Shown here one piece after another: positions 7,438-15,821 of a stretch of 26,945 nucleotides of DNA. The stretch covers positions 1-26,945 of the forward strand of contig JALHEL010000002.1 of NCBI GenBank assembly GCA_022837205.1, given 5' to 3'. A model generated the notes under the pieces. That model ran no database searches, had not been told where the DNA came from, and was given only the letters and a program-made list of their open reading frames with translations. The stretch's first letter is position 1. Each line of letters opens with the position of its first letter. The translations under genes were made by a program, and so were the position numbers. This DNA comes from Leptolinea sp. (GTDB lineage: Bacteria; Chloroflexota; Anaerolineae; Anaerolineales; Anaerolineaceae).

Positions 7438-8553
7438 ATGGACCAGAGTGACAAAAAAAATCGGACAATCGGAGCGGTTTCATTTGGTTTATTAGGCGGG
7501 TGGTTGGGTTATTATTTTTCCCGTTCCGTAACAACTTTAAATTTGTATCCTATCCGGGTGCTGATTGTTTCGGCAATCATCGGAGCCGTTTTAGGCTTTT
7601 TCCTTGTTGTGCCTCTTATTGTTCATCCGGTTCGGCGATTGCGAGTTAAGCTTGAAAACGAATCTTCCGAGAAAGTTGCTGCGGCTACCATCGGTTTAAT
7701 CTTCGGATTGGTTGCCGCGGCGCTTTTTTCGATTCCGGCTTCATTTTTGCCGGATCCTTTGGGAGAAGTTCTGCCTTTCCTGATCGCTTTGCTGCTAGGC
7801 TATCTCGGGGTGTATGCGGGTATATCAAAAATAAATTGGTTTCGAAAGTTTATGCCGCCCCGATTTTTTGAACCAGAAGAGTCGGATGAAAACGAAAAAA
7901 TTACACTGGTCGACAGCAGTGCGATTATCGACGGGCGAATCGCGGAAATCGTACGAACCGGTTTTTTACAGGGAAAATTGGTAGTTCCGAATTTTGTGCT
8001 CCAGGAAATACAATTTATTGCCGATTCGGAGGATATACTAAAACGACAGCGGGGACGACGCGGTCTGGAAGTATTGCGCCAACTTCAAAAAGAATTTCCG
8101 GCTCAGGTCGAAATTCGCGATATAGCGGTTGAAAATATTCGTGATGTCGACGGGAAATTGATTGCGTTGGCGAAGAAAATCAATTGTCCCATTCTTACGG
8201 ATGACTATAATCTAAACCAGGTTGCCAACCTGCAGGGGATAACCATTTTGAACATAAATGATCTCTCAAATGCGGTAAAATCAGTCATACTTCCGGGTGA
8301 GACGCTGATGATTCACGTTCTGCAAGAAGGAAAAGAATATAATCAGGGGGTCGGATATATAGAGGATGGGACGATGGTCGTCGTGGAAAACGGTCGCATG
8401 TATATCGGACAAGAAATCAGCGTTATGGTGACAAAGATTCATCAAACGGCAATCGGAAGGATGATTTTTGCCAAGCCTGAAACAGAAATGGAACAGCAAC
8501 CCTATGAGTATACAAATATACAATACGCTGACGAGAAAAAAAGAACCGTTTGA
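7438..8553 (+). CDS. PIN and TRAM domain membrane protein (YacL-like)
   Basis: YacL-like protein of 371 aa with four predicted N-terminal membrane helices (about residues 10-130). A PIN nuclease-like domain (about 156-275) keeps the expected acidic residues: D159 in VDSSAIIDGR, E190, D238 and D255 (LTDDYNLN). A C-terminal TRAM RNA-binding domain spans about 288-346. Homologues occur across Gram-positive-type bacteria, often beside cysS or ispD; their role is poorly defined, with RNA cleavage or binding at the membrane inferred. The ATG is preceded by GAGGG at about eight bases. The last 50 bases overlap the start of cysS, so the pair is probably co-transcribed and coupled. Confidence 0.92.
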   Translation: MDQSDKKNRTIGAVSFGLLGGWLGYYFSRSVTTLNLYPIRVLIVSAIIGAVLGFFLVVPLIVHPVRRLRVKLENESSEKVAAATIGLIFGLVAAALFSIPASFLPDPLGEVLPFLIALLLGYLGVYAGISKINWFRKFMPPRFFEPEESDENEKITLVDSSAIIDGRIAEIVRTGFLQGKLVVPNFVLQEIQFIADSEDILKRQRGRRGLEVLRQLQKEFPAQVEIRDIAVENIRDVDGKLIALAKKINCPILTDDYNLNQVANLQGITILNINDLSNAVKSVILPGETLMIHVLQEGKEYNQGVGYIEDGTMVVVENGRMYIGQEISVMVTKIHQTAIGRMIFAKPETEMEQQPYEYTNIQYADEKKRTV

Positions 8554-9910
8554 GACACTGGAACCGCATAAGGTAAAGATGTATGTATGCGGACCCACCG
8601 TTTACAATAAAGCGCACATCGGGCATGCGATGTCTGCCTTGGTTTTTGATATTATCCGGCGATATCTGGAATATCGCGGATATGAAGTTCAATTTGCCAT
8701 GAATTTTACGGATGTAGATGACAAAATCATCAACCGGGCGAATGAGATGCATGTCGATCCTTTCCGTTTAGCCGAAGGGTATATCGAAGATTTTAAGAGA
8801 AATTTGGCGGATTTGAACATTAAGCCGGCTACCTATAATCCGCGGGCTTCCCAGGAAATCGATCAGATTATTAAAATGGTACAAGGTTTAATAGACAAAG
8901 GAATGGCCTACCCTTTGGACGGAGATGTTTATTTCCGAGTTCGAAAAGACAGCCAATACGGAAAACTTTCGGGAAGACAGCTTGATGATATGCTGGTCGG
9001 TGTTCGGAAGGAAGCGGATGATCGAAAAGAAGACCCGTTGGACTTTGCGTTATGGAAATCCGCCAAACCCGGCGAACCTTCTTGGCCAAGCCCCTGGGGA
9101 CCGGGCAGACCGGGGTGGCATATCGAGTGTTCCGCTATGAATTACCATTATTTCGGGGAGTCGATCGATATTCACGGCGGCGGGAACGACCTGATTTTCC
9201 CGCATCACGAAAACGAAATTGCGCAAAGCGAAAGCTTTACGGGGAAGCCGTTTGCCCGTTATTGGATTCATAACGGAATGTTGCAATTGCGCGGTGAAAA
9301 AATGTCCAAATCCATCGGTAACATCATCAGTATCGATGAGTTTCTGGAACATCACAGTGCGGATTCTTTCCGTTACCTGATCTTGAACTCGGCCTATCGG
9401 AATCCGATCATATTCAGCGAAGAGGTTCTTCTTCAAGCGGAAAAAGGGCTTGAGCGGTTGCGATCGGCGTTCCAGCCCGCAAACCCTTCCGCAGCAGGCG
9501 CTCCGCAGGAAGTTTCGGAGGAATTGCGATCTCAGATTGAAGCGACGCGAGAAGGATTCATCGCATCGATGGATGACGACTTTAACTCGGCGGGTGCTTT
9601 GGGGCAATTATTTGAATTGGTTCGAATGATTAATATTGCTCGCGATGCGGGTGCCACGGATGCGGAATTGGAACCGGCACAAGCGATGTTGCGGGAGTTA
9701 ACCGACGTTTTCGGACTCCTTCTGAACGAACCCAAAGCGGATCGAAATCAAGCGGCTGCCGATCCGTTTATTCAGTTGCTGATTGATTTGCGGACGGAGT
9801 TGCGGAAACAAAAGAATTGGGAACTCTCGGACAAAGTTCGCGATCGGTTAGCGGAATTGGGAGTTGTCTTAGAAGACAGCAAAGATGGAACGCGTTGGCA
9901 TTGGGCTTAG
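8504..9910 (+). CDS. cysS: Cysteinyl-tRNA synthetase
   Basis: Class I synthetase charging tRNA-Cys, 468 aa from the chosen start. The HIGH motif is AHIGHA (about 37-42) and KMSKS lies at 266-270. Zinc ligands are seen at C29 (YVCGPT), C209 (HIECSA) and H234 with E238 (FPHHENE). A longer frame opens at 8468, but the ATG at 8504 is chosen because the family begins with a short strand leading to YNTLTRKKE. No clear Shine-Dalgarno precedes either start. The start lies inside the PIN-TRAM gene (50-base overlap in another frame), which suggests translational coupling. The rlmB-like gene follows after 13 bases. Confidence 0.96.
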   Translation: MSIQIYNTLTRKKEPFETLEPHKVKMYVCGPTVYNKAHIGHAMSALVFDIIRRYLEYRGYEVQFAMNFTDVDDKIINRANEMHVDPFRLAEGYIEDFKRNLADLNIKPATYNPRASQEIDQIIKMVQGLIDKGMAYPLDGDVYFRVRKDSQYGKLSGRQLDDMLVGVRKEADDRKEDPLDFALWKSAKPGEPSWPSPWGPGRPGWHIECSAMNYHYFGESIDIHGGGNDLIFPHHENEIAQSESFTGKPFARYWIHNGMLQLRGEKMSKSIGNIISIDEFLEHHSADSFRYLILNSAYRNPIIFSEEVLLQAEKGLERLRSAFQPANPSAAGAPQEVSEELRSQIEATREGFIASMDDDFNSAGALGQLFELVRMINIARDAGATDAELEPAQAMLRELTDVFGLLLNEPKADRNQAAADPFIQLLIDLRTELRKQKNWELSDKVRDRLAELGVVLEDSKDGTRWHWA

Positions 9911-9923
9911 GCTTGGTTAGCGA

Positions 9924-10658
9924 ATGAAAGAATGGATTACCAGCAGGAATGCCGCCTATGAAATACTGAGAGCGGGCAGCCGTGAAGTTTTCCGCTTGGA
10001 AATCGCAAAAGGCGCAACGGTTAAAGGAAGACTGGAAGAAATTATTCGGTTAGCCGAAAAGCGAAAAGTACTTCCGATCCAAGTGGAACGCAGCCGTTTG
10101 GATTCGCTCGATGAAAATCATCAGGGGATGGCGTTGGAAGTCAGCGGATTTCATTATTCCGATTTGCCGGATATTCGGAACAGAGCTGCCGAAAAGCAAG
10201 AACCCTTGTTTGTTCTCCTATTGGACCTGATACAAAATCCGCAAAATCTCGGTACCTTAATCCGCACTGCGGAAGCGGCGGGAATGCATGGGATAATCAT
10301 TCCTCCGTCTCGGGCGGCGGGTGTCACTCCGGCGGTTACCGTTTCTTCGGCCGGTGCAACCGAATATATTCCGATCGTGCAGTTGAATTTATCCCAGGCA
10401 ATTCGGTGGTTGCACGAACAGGGTGTGTGGGTAATCGGTTTGGACGGCGGAGCAGAATCGGATTTGGCAGATCCGCAAAAATTGGGCGGAAACCTTGCCA
10501 TTGCGGTAGGCTCCGAAGGAGAAGGACTCCGCCCGCTGACCAGAAAACAATGCGATCAGCTGGTTCGTCTTCCTATGAAGGGCCGGATTGAATCCCTAAA
10601 TGCCGCTTCAGCCGGCTCGATCATGATCTACTTATCTTATTTGATTCATCGACAATAG
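9924..10658 (+). CDS. rlmB: SpoU/TrmH family 2'-O-methyltransferase, RlmB-like
   Basis: SAM-dependent rRNA ribose methyltransferase of the trefoil-knot SPOUT class, 244 aa. A small N-terminal substrate-binding domain (about residues 1-75) precedes the catalytic domain. Motif 1 (NPQNLGTLIRTAEAAG), motif 2 (AIAVGSEGEGL) and motif 3 (LPMKGRIESLNAASA) are all readable. RlmB methylates the 23S rRNA guanosine equivalent to E. coli G2251; the family also includes tRNA enzymes, so the exact nucleotide is inferred. Placement right after cysS supports RlmB, since cysS and rlmB are neighbours in many Gram-positive-type genomes, although the mrnC gene often found between them is absent. The start has no strong ribosome-binding site. 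Confidence 0.88.
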   Translation: MKEWITSRNAAYEILRAGSREVFRLEIAKGATVKGRLEEIIRLAEKRKVLPIQVERSRLDSLDENHQGMALEVSGFHYSDLPDIRNRAAEKQEPLFVLLLDLIQNPQNLGTLIRTAEAAGMHGIIIPPSRAAGVTPAVTVSSAGATEYIPIVQLNLSQAIRWLHEQGVWVIGLDGGAESDLADPQKLGGNLAIAVGSEGEGLRPLTRKQCDQLVRLPMKGRIESLNAASAGSIMIYLSYLIHRQ

Positions 10659-10659
10659 A

Positions 10660-10676
10660 CCCAATCGGTGATTGGG
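10660..10676. repeat. Perfect 7-bp hairpin between convergent genes
   Basis: CCCAATC and GATTGGG pair around a three-base GGT loop directly after the rlmB-like stop. The adjoining run of seven A is on the wrong side for a standard plus-strand terminator, and on the minus strand the T run precedes the stem. It may still stop transcription or protect the mRNA 3' end. Confidence 0.5.
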
Positions 10677-10696
10677 AAAAAAAGCGAAGCGAGAAA

Positions 10697-12235
10697 TCAG
10701 TTGGCGGAATATACTGTTTCTCCATTTATGATTGTTTTTAATACGGGTATGTCCTTGATTTCATCCGGGTTTACTTGCGCCGGATCGGCCGCCAAGAAAA
10801 CCAAATCGGCCGCTTTTCCGACTGTGATACTTCCTATTTCTGTCTCTTCGTTCCCCAAATAAGCTCCTCCCAGCGTATGGCATCTTATCGCCTGATTCGG
10901 GCTGATTCTTTCATGAGGAAGAGAATGATTTACGGCACTGTAAATTGTTAACAACGGATCACATGGGGTTACCGGACAATCGGATCCGAACCCGACCGGA
11001 ACTCCCCGATCGATGACGGAGCGGATCGGGTCGCTGCGCATCGCTCTTTCTTCGCCCAAATCCGAAAAGTAAGTTGTATGCGGCCAATAATGATTAAATG
11101 TGGGCTGAAGAGAAATAGCGACGCCCATTTTTTTCGCCCGAGTGATCTGTTCCGAGGTTCCGAACTCAAAATGTTCGATTCGATGTCTGATCGGGCGCGG
11201 ATTTCGCTGTTGTGCATTTTCGATGGCATTTAGAAATTGTTCCGAAGCCGCATCGCCGATACAATGCAATGCGACTTGCAAACCGGCGGAATGGGCATTC
11301 CAGATGTAATCTTCGAGTTCTTCGTCAGAATAGTAAAGCAAGCCTTTGGTATTCGGTCGGTTTCGGTACGGTTCTAAGAATGCCGCGGTATACGGTCCGG
11401 TATCGCCGTCGACCATCACCCGTCCGCAACCGCCGACCTGTTTCAGTCCGGCGGTTTTAACCGCTTTGCAATTTTTAGTCTCTGTATATATTTTTAATTT
11501 AATCGGTAACTGATTTTGAAATTGAATCAGTTTTTCAAATTCTTCCTCTACAACCAAGGCATGGATTGAGGTCACTCCATGTTCCGTCGCGATATTCGAT
11601 GCCTGTTTCCAAGCTCTTTTCAAGGTTTGATCATCTCTGAATTGAATGCGCAGATAATCGCTTAAAAGCGAATTAGCTACACCGCAGATTTCGCCGGTAA
11701 AACCGCCGAAATTTCCTCCGCAGGGAAAAATGCAATCCGCATATTCACGCGAATTCAAAAGAATTCCGGCTTTTTTTAACGTTGATGGTGTTGTGACGGA
11801 CAAATGTCCGCCGCGGTCACTAATTTGAATCATCCGGTCGGGGGCAACGGCTTCCAAATCAGCGGCGCAAAGGCGATGATCCTGGTGGATGAAATCAAAT
11901 TCATAGTTGAATCCGATAATAGGCATTTGAGGGTCGAGTTTTGCATTTTCCTGCCGTATTTTTTCGATAATATCTTCTCGATTTCGGATACCGCTTAAAT
12001 CCAATTCAGATCGCTGGGTTCCCATCATCGTGAAATGATTGTGAGCATCGATAAAACCGGGTAAAATCACCGCACCTTTTGCATCGATGATTTCCGTTCG
12101 ATCATAAATCTTCAAATTGATTCGTTCGGGATCGGCAATTTGAAGAATACGACCTTTATCGATTAAGATCGCCGTTTCGATTGTCTCATCCGGTTCGACC
12201 CTTTTTATTTTTCCGTTGATAATCAGACTTGCCAT
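10697..12235 (-). CDS. Amidohydrolase 3 family metal-dependent hydrolase (YtcJ-like)
   Basis: Amidohydrolase-superfamily protein of 512 aa in the YtcJ/amidohydrolase-3 group. The metal-binding HxH is H65/H67 in DAHNHF. Further conserved stretches are ALHCIGDAASEQF, HRIEHFEF and the C-terminal FGSDCPV with its aspartate. Characterised relatives hydrolyse N-substituted formamides and other amides, but most are unassigned. It is the last gene of the minus-strand run behind the substrate-binding protein and two permeases, so its substrate may be whatever that transporter imports; this is inference. A weak GGAA precedes the ATG. The spacing to the dppC-type gene is 27 bases. Confidence 0.87.
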   Translation of the reverse strand: MASLIINGKIKRVEPDETIETAILIDKGRILQIADPERINLKIYDRTEIIDAKGAVILPGFIDAHNHFTMMGTQRSELDLSGIRNREDIIEKIRQENAKLDPQMPIIGFNYEFDFIHQDHRLCAADLEAVAPDRMIQISDRGGHLSVTTPSTLKKAGILLNSREYADCIFPCGGNFGGFTGEICGVANSLLSDYLRIQFRDDQTLKRAWKQASNIATEHGVTSIHALVVEEEFEKLIQFQNQLPIKLKIYTETKNCKAVKTAGLKQVGGCGRVMVDGDTGPYTAAFLEPYRNRPNTKGLLYYSDEELEDYIWNAHSAGLQVALHCIGDAASEQFLNAIENAQQRNPRPIRHRIEHFEFGTSEQITRAKKMGVAISLQPTFNHYWPHTTYFSDLGEERAMRSDPIRSVIDRGVPVGFGSDCPVTPCDPLLTIYSAVNHSLPHERISPNQAIRCHTLGGAYLGNEETEIGSITVGKAADLVFLAADPAQVNPDEIKDIPVLKTIINGETVYSAN

Positions 12236-12262
12236 TTTCCGACGCGCTTTATCGTTTGAGTA

Positions 12263-13135
12263 TTATTGCCTGTTTGAAGGATCTAAAACTTCATTGAATC
12301 CTTCGCCGATCATATTGATGCTTAAAATGGCAAGGAAAATCCCGATTCCCGGAAACACACTGATCCACCACGCATTGCCGAGGTATGCTCTGCCGTTTGA
12401 AAGCATGGAGCCCCATTCCGGCGTCATCGGTTGAGCGCCCAATCCCAAGTAGCTCAAAGATGCACCTTCCAAGATTGCGCCGCCGATCCCCAAAGTGGCC
12501 AGGACAATTAAAGGGCGCAAAATATTCGGTAAGATATGTCTGAAAAGGATTTGGGCGTCGGTACAGCCGATGGTGCGTGCTGCATCGATAAAGTCCAACT
12601 CACGAGTTTTCATCACCGAACTACGGGCCATGCGCATAAATTGCGGAATCGAGCCTACACCGACGGCGACGATCACATTGGAAAGCCCCGGTCCTAAAAT
12701 CGCCATAACGGTCAAGGCGAGCAGTATGCCCGGGAATGCCATCAGCACTTCGGTCACCCAAGAGAGCAGGCTGTCTACCCATGATCCGTAGAAACCCGCG
12801 ACGATCCCGATTAGGGTCCCGAATACCATTCCGATGATCATAGCCGCCAACCCGACAGCCAATGAGACCCGGCCGCCGTAAATGACACGGGACCAGATAT
12901 CCCGACCGATATTGTCGGTTCCCATCAAATGTTCATTCGAGGGCGGAAGAAACGTCTGAGTGGGATTTGCCTGATTTACATTTTCCGTTGCGATCAAAGG
13001 TGCAAAAATCGTATTGATAATCAATATGATCAATATAATCCCACCGACAACGAAATTAAAATTATGCAGCAGAAGCTTTATGGTGCTCGGCCGTCTGGTT
13101 TCAATGTTTTGCGTGATAAATTTGATTTCATTCAT
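12263..13135 (-). CDS. ABC transporter permease, OppC/DppC type
   Basis: Inner permease of a peptide/nickel-type ABC importer, 290 aa. It has the N-terminal OppC cap with one helix (about residues 25-50), then the binding-protein-dependent transport domain. The EAA loop is readable around RTIGCTDAQILFRHILPNI. The conserved NEHLMGTDNIGRDIWSR stretch is diagnostic of DppC/OppC. Its ATG overlaps the DppB-type stop by four bases (ATGA). No ATP-binding subunit follows it. Confidence 0.93.
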   Translation of the reverse strand: MNEIKFITQNIETRRPSTIKLLLHNFNFVVGGIILIILIINTIFAPLIATENVNQANPTQTFLPPSNEHLMGTDNIGRDIWSRVIYGGRVSLAVGLAAMIIGMVFGTLIGIVAGFYGSWVDSLLSWVTEVLMAFPGILLALTVMAILGPGLSNVIVAVGVGSIPQFMRMARSSVMKTRELDFIDAARTIGCTDAQILFRHILPNILRPLIVLATLGIGGAILEGASLSYLGLGAQPMTPEWGSMLSNGRAYLGNAWWISVFPGIGIFLAILSINMIGEGFNEVLDPSNRQ

Positions 13136-14058
13136 TGCAAACGAACCCTCGGGTCAGCCATGGCATAGAAAATATCGGTCAGCGTGTTACTGATAACGTA
13201 AACCACCGCAATAATCGTAACCGTTCCCTGAACCAGCGGAAAGTCGCGATTCTGAATAGCCGTCACTGCAAGCCTGCCGATACCCTGACGGGCAAAAATC
13301 GATTCAACCACAACAGATCCCGCCATCAGATAAACAAATTGAATACTGATAGCCGTGACAATCGGGATTCTGGCGTTAGGCAGAACATGTCGCCATAGAA
13401 TTGTCCAGTTGCTGGCACCTTTTGCGCGAGCCAGATTCTGATAATTCTTGTTCATTTCATCCAATATGCTGGAGCGGACAATTCTTGCCAGCCAGCAGGC
13501 TTCTCCGAAACCGAGAGTCACCGCCGGCAGAATAATACTTCTCCAATCATTCATGCTGGCTACGGCCGGCAGCCAATTGTTCCTGACCGAAAAAAACAGA
13601 ATCAGTAAGAGTGCGAGAAAAAACGGGGGAAGAGAAATACCTCCCAAACAGAAGAAAGAGAGGAATCGATCCACCCAGCTGTTATATGTCGCCGCCGATA
13701 TCGCGCCCAGAAGAATGCCGAAAAATGTGGATAGGATCAGAGCGAAGACGGTCAGTTTCAGCGTGCTGGGGAATTGTTCCATGATCGCATCCAATACCGG
13801 TCGATTATTTTTCAGCGAGCGGCCGAAATCCCCGGATAATACTTTTTTTAAATAATTAAAATATTGAACAGGAATGGGATCGTTTAATCCCATTTCCTGT
13901 TTGATTTCTTCAAGTCTTTCGGGTGTAACTGTTTGTCTTCCGATTAAAGCCCGAACCGGGTCACCGGGGACAAACTGTAACATCAGAAAAGTTAAAATTG
14001 ACACCCCGATCAGGATTGACAGGGAGGTCAATAACCTCCGACCTAAATAACTTCCCAT
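13132..14058 (-). CDS. ABC transporter permease, OppB/DppB type
   Basis: Partner permease of 308 aa. The N-terminal helix and FVPGDPVRALIGRQ motif are typical of DppB/OppB. Six membrane segments are predicted, and the EAA-type loop reads ARAKGASNWTILWRHVLPNA. It begins three bases after the stop of the substrate-binding protein gene, and its own stop overlaps the next permease start, so the three genes are a tight operon. Confidence 0.94.
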   Translation of the reverse strand: MGSYLGRRLLTSLSILIGVSILTFLMLQFVPGDPVRALIGRQTVTPERLEEIKQEMGLNDPIPVQYFNYLKKVLSGDFGRSLKNNRPVLDAIMEQFPSTLKLTVFALILSTFFGILLGAISAATYNSWVDRFLSFFCLGGISLPPFFLALLLILFFSVRNNWLPAVASMNDWRSIILPAVTLGFGEACWLARIVRSSILDEMNKNYQNLARAKGASNWTILWRHVLPNARIPIVTAISIQFVYLMAGSVVVESIFARQGIGRLAVTAIQNRDFPLVQGTVTIIAVVYVISNTLTDIFYAMADPRVRLQ

Positions 14059-14061
14059 CCT

Positions 14062-15654
14062 TTACTCAGCTGCGAGAGAAATCTCGTAAAAGTATGGGTA
14101 ACCTTCCGGATCAAAACGGAAGCCTTTTACATTCTTTGCCGCCAAATAAACATTCCCGTAGGTATGGATCGGCAGAGCGATTGCGTTTTCCATAATAATC
14201 ATTTGTGCTTCTTCATAAAGTGCTTTTCGTTGATCGGCATCGATTGTCTGCGGAGCCGTCTTGAGGATTTCGTCTAACCGTGCATTCCGGAATCTCGAGT
14301 AAGCGGATTGATTTCCGCCTTCAATATTATCGGAGAGATAGACATAGCTGAGGACAGACGGATCGCGGCTGATCCAACCCATATTCAGAATATTATGTTT
14401 ACCGGCATAACCGAATTCGGAAATACCCGCATCGTCCAGCTTGGTAATATTCACTTCAAACCCAGCCTGATTCAGATAGTATGCGAGCAACTCCATAAAT
14501 GCCTCTTCATAAGCGGGCAATGCCGGGTATTCGATATGAAGGTTAACGCCATTCTTTTCGCGAATTCCATCCCCGTTTGTATCGACCCAGCCCGATTCTT
14601 CAAGGAGTTCGGCTGCTTTTTTCGGGTCATAACGATAGAGATTATTCGCTTCCTCGTTAAATGCCCAGGTAGTGGGTGAGATGACGCTGTGAGCCGCACT
14701 CTGCAGTCCATAAAAAGCGGTTTGAACGATTGTTTCCTGATCGACGGCGTAAATCATTGCTTTTCGAACATTGATGTCATCGGTCGGCGCTTTTTCGACA
14801 TTGATCATCTGATGAGATGTCATTCCGGGGGCGGTGAAAGTGAAAACTTGGGTGGAACCGTCATTCGCCATCTGCGAAGCTTCCAGATAGGACGGATCCT
14901 GAACCAGCAGTGCTTCACCGGTTTGAAATGCGGTCAGACGAATTGCCGCTTCCGGCAAAACCCGAAATACGATTTCGTCCAACAAGGCAGGTCCGGTATG
15001 AGTGAAGAATTCCGGGCCCCAATTGTAATCGGGATTCTTGACAAGCGTGATATGATCCTGTGCTGCCCACTCTTTGAAAATGAAGGGGCCGGTCCCGACC
15101 GGGTGCTGTCCGTAATCATCCCCGTATTGTTCGATGGCGGCCGGGGAAGAAATCATCAGCCACGGGCGCGTCAAATCCTGCAGAAAGGTCGCATGCGGAG
15201 TCGAGAATTTGATAACCACTTGGGTATCGTCTACCACTTGCGTTTCAATATAGTCCGTAAGAATAGCCGGTGCGGCCGCTGCCACAGTGGTTCCGACCGC
15301 AGCGCGATCCAGAGAAACTTTTACCGCTTGGGCGTTGAAAGGGGTTCCGTCATGAAATTTCACATCATTGCGAAGGTTTAAAGTAAATTCTGTTCCTTCC
15401 GGGTTAACTTCCCAAGAAGTAGCCAGCCCCGGATGAAGATTTTGTTCAGGGTCCGCATAAATCAGCGGATCATAGATTTGTTGAATCAGCAATTGTTCCG
15501 GAATATACAATCCGCCCGCCGGATCCAGAGAAACGGGCTCAACCGAAAGAGCGACAGTCAGGCTGTTGCTTTCACTTTGAGCGAAAGCTCCGACCGTCGA
15601 AAAAAGGATCGCCGTAAGCATAAGGCAAAAGACAAGAAAAAATTTTTTATTCAT
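14062..15654 (-). CDS. ABC transporter substrate-binding protein, family 5 (DppA/OppA-like)
   Basis: Extracellular solute-binding protein of 530 aa. A Sec signal peptide spans about residues 1-26 (basic MNKK head, hydrophobic core, AFA cleavage motif). The mature SBP_bac_5 fold follows, with FTLNLRNDVKFHDGTPFNA near residues 90-108, a family hallmark. Ligands of this family include di- and oligopeptides, nickel and glycosides, and sequence alone does not decide between them. There is no lipobox cysteine. The ATG has a good AAGGAG Shine-Dalgarno at five bases. Upstream is a 303-base leader with strong secondary structure. The co-encoded M20 and YtcJ-type hydrolases point to an acylated amino acid, peptide or other amide as ligand (inference). 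Confidence 0.92.
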   Translation of the reverse strand: MNKKFFLVFCLMLTAILFSTVGAFAQSESNSLTVALSVEPVSLDPAGGLYIPEQLLIQQIYDPLIYADPEQNLHPGLATSWEVNPEGTEFTLNLRNDVKFHDGTPFNAQAVKVSLDRAAVGTTVAAAAPAILTDYIETQVVDDTQVVIKFSTPHATFLQDLTRPWLMISSPAAIEQYGDDYGQHPVGTGPFIFKEWAAQDHITLVKNPDYNWGPEFFTHTGPALLDEIVFRVLPEAAIRLTAFQTGEALLVQDPSYLEASQMANDGSTQVFTFTAPGMTSHQMINVEKAPTDDINVRKAMIYAVDQETIVQTAFYGLQSAAHSVISPTTWAFNEEANNLYRYDPKKAAELLEESGWVDTNGDGIREKNGVNLHIEYPALPAYEEAFMELLAYYLNQAGFEVNITKLDDAGISEFGYAGKHNILNMGWISRDPSVLSYVYLSDNIEGGNQSAYSRFRNARLDEILKTAPQTIDADQRKALYEEAQMIIMENAIALPIHTYGNVYLAAKNVKGFRFDPEGYPYFYEISLAAE

Positions 15655-15683
15655 TGCAGCTCCTTTTCAGATAAAACCTTTCT

Positions 15684-15739
15684 GTTGACATCCGAACGGT
15701 CAGAAACCGTTTAAATAAAAAACGAACGGATGTCTCAAC
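15684..15739 (-). repeat. Inverted repeat with nested hairpin (candidate antiterminator)
   Basis: On the minus strand GTTGAGACATCCG (15739-15727) pairs with CGGATGTCAAC (15694-15684) apart from a two-base bulge. It encloses a second perfect hairpin AACGGT/ACCGTT (15711-15695). Forming this structure uses bases needed by the candidate terminator at 15717-15764. Confidence 0.5.
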
Positions 15740-15764
15740 TGTAAAAAGCGAGGAATTCCGTTCG
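15717..15764 (-). terminator. Candidate conditional intrinsic terminator in the leader
   Basis: On the minus strand CGAACGG (15764-15758) can pair with CCGTTCG (15729-15723), which is followed directly by six T (15722-15717). This pairing crosses the nine-base closing helix at 15748-15821. It also competes for the CCG at 15729-15727 with the downstream inverted repeat. It therefore has the geometry of a regulated terminator. Confidence 0.4.
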
Positions 15765-15821
15765 CCAATTTCTGAATATCAGCAAATTCAGCCAAAACTG
15801 GTTATGAACAGTATTCCTCGC
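15748..15821 (-). ncRNA. Candidate structured RNA domain (three-helix junction) in the operon leader
   Basis: Read on the minus strand, GCGAGGAAT (15821-15813) and ATTCCTCGC (15756-15748) form a perfect nine-base closing helix 74 bases wide. Inside are two smaller hairpins: ACTG/CAGT with an eight-base loop (15812-15797) and CTGAAT/ATTCAG with an eight-base loop (15791-15772). Five T follow the closing helix (15747-15743), so it could also act as a terminator for the M20 gene. The size and shape recall a riboswitch aptamer, but I recognise no known class. It is not a tRNA: no D-loop GG, no TTC T-loop and no seven-base anticodon loop. Confidence 0.4.

Noticed and set aside
8468..8503. Upstream start of cysS
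   Set aside because: It would add 12 residues not expected in the family and has no ribosome-binding site; the ATG at 8504 matches the usual N-terminus.
10660..10676. Intrinsic terminator for the rlmB-like gene or the amidohydrolase
   Set aside because: The stem is good, but the A/T run lies on the wrong side for both strands, so it is listed only as a hairpin.
14689..15381. A 230-codon plus-strand ORF
   Set aside because: It is antisense to the solute-binding protein gene, whose frame is clearly coding; the composition is typical of a shadow frame.
15748..15821. A tRNA gene on the minus strand (74 bases with an acceptor-like stem)
   Set aside because: The outer stem is nine bases, the D-arm lacks GG, the anticodon-like loop has eight bases and no TTC T-loop exists.
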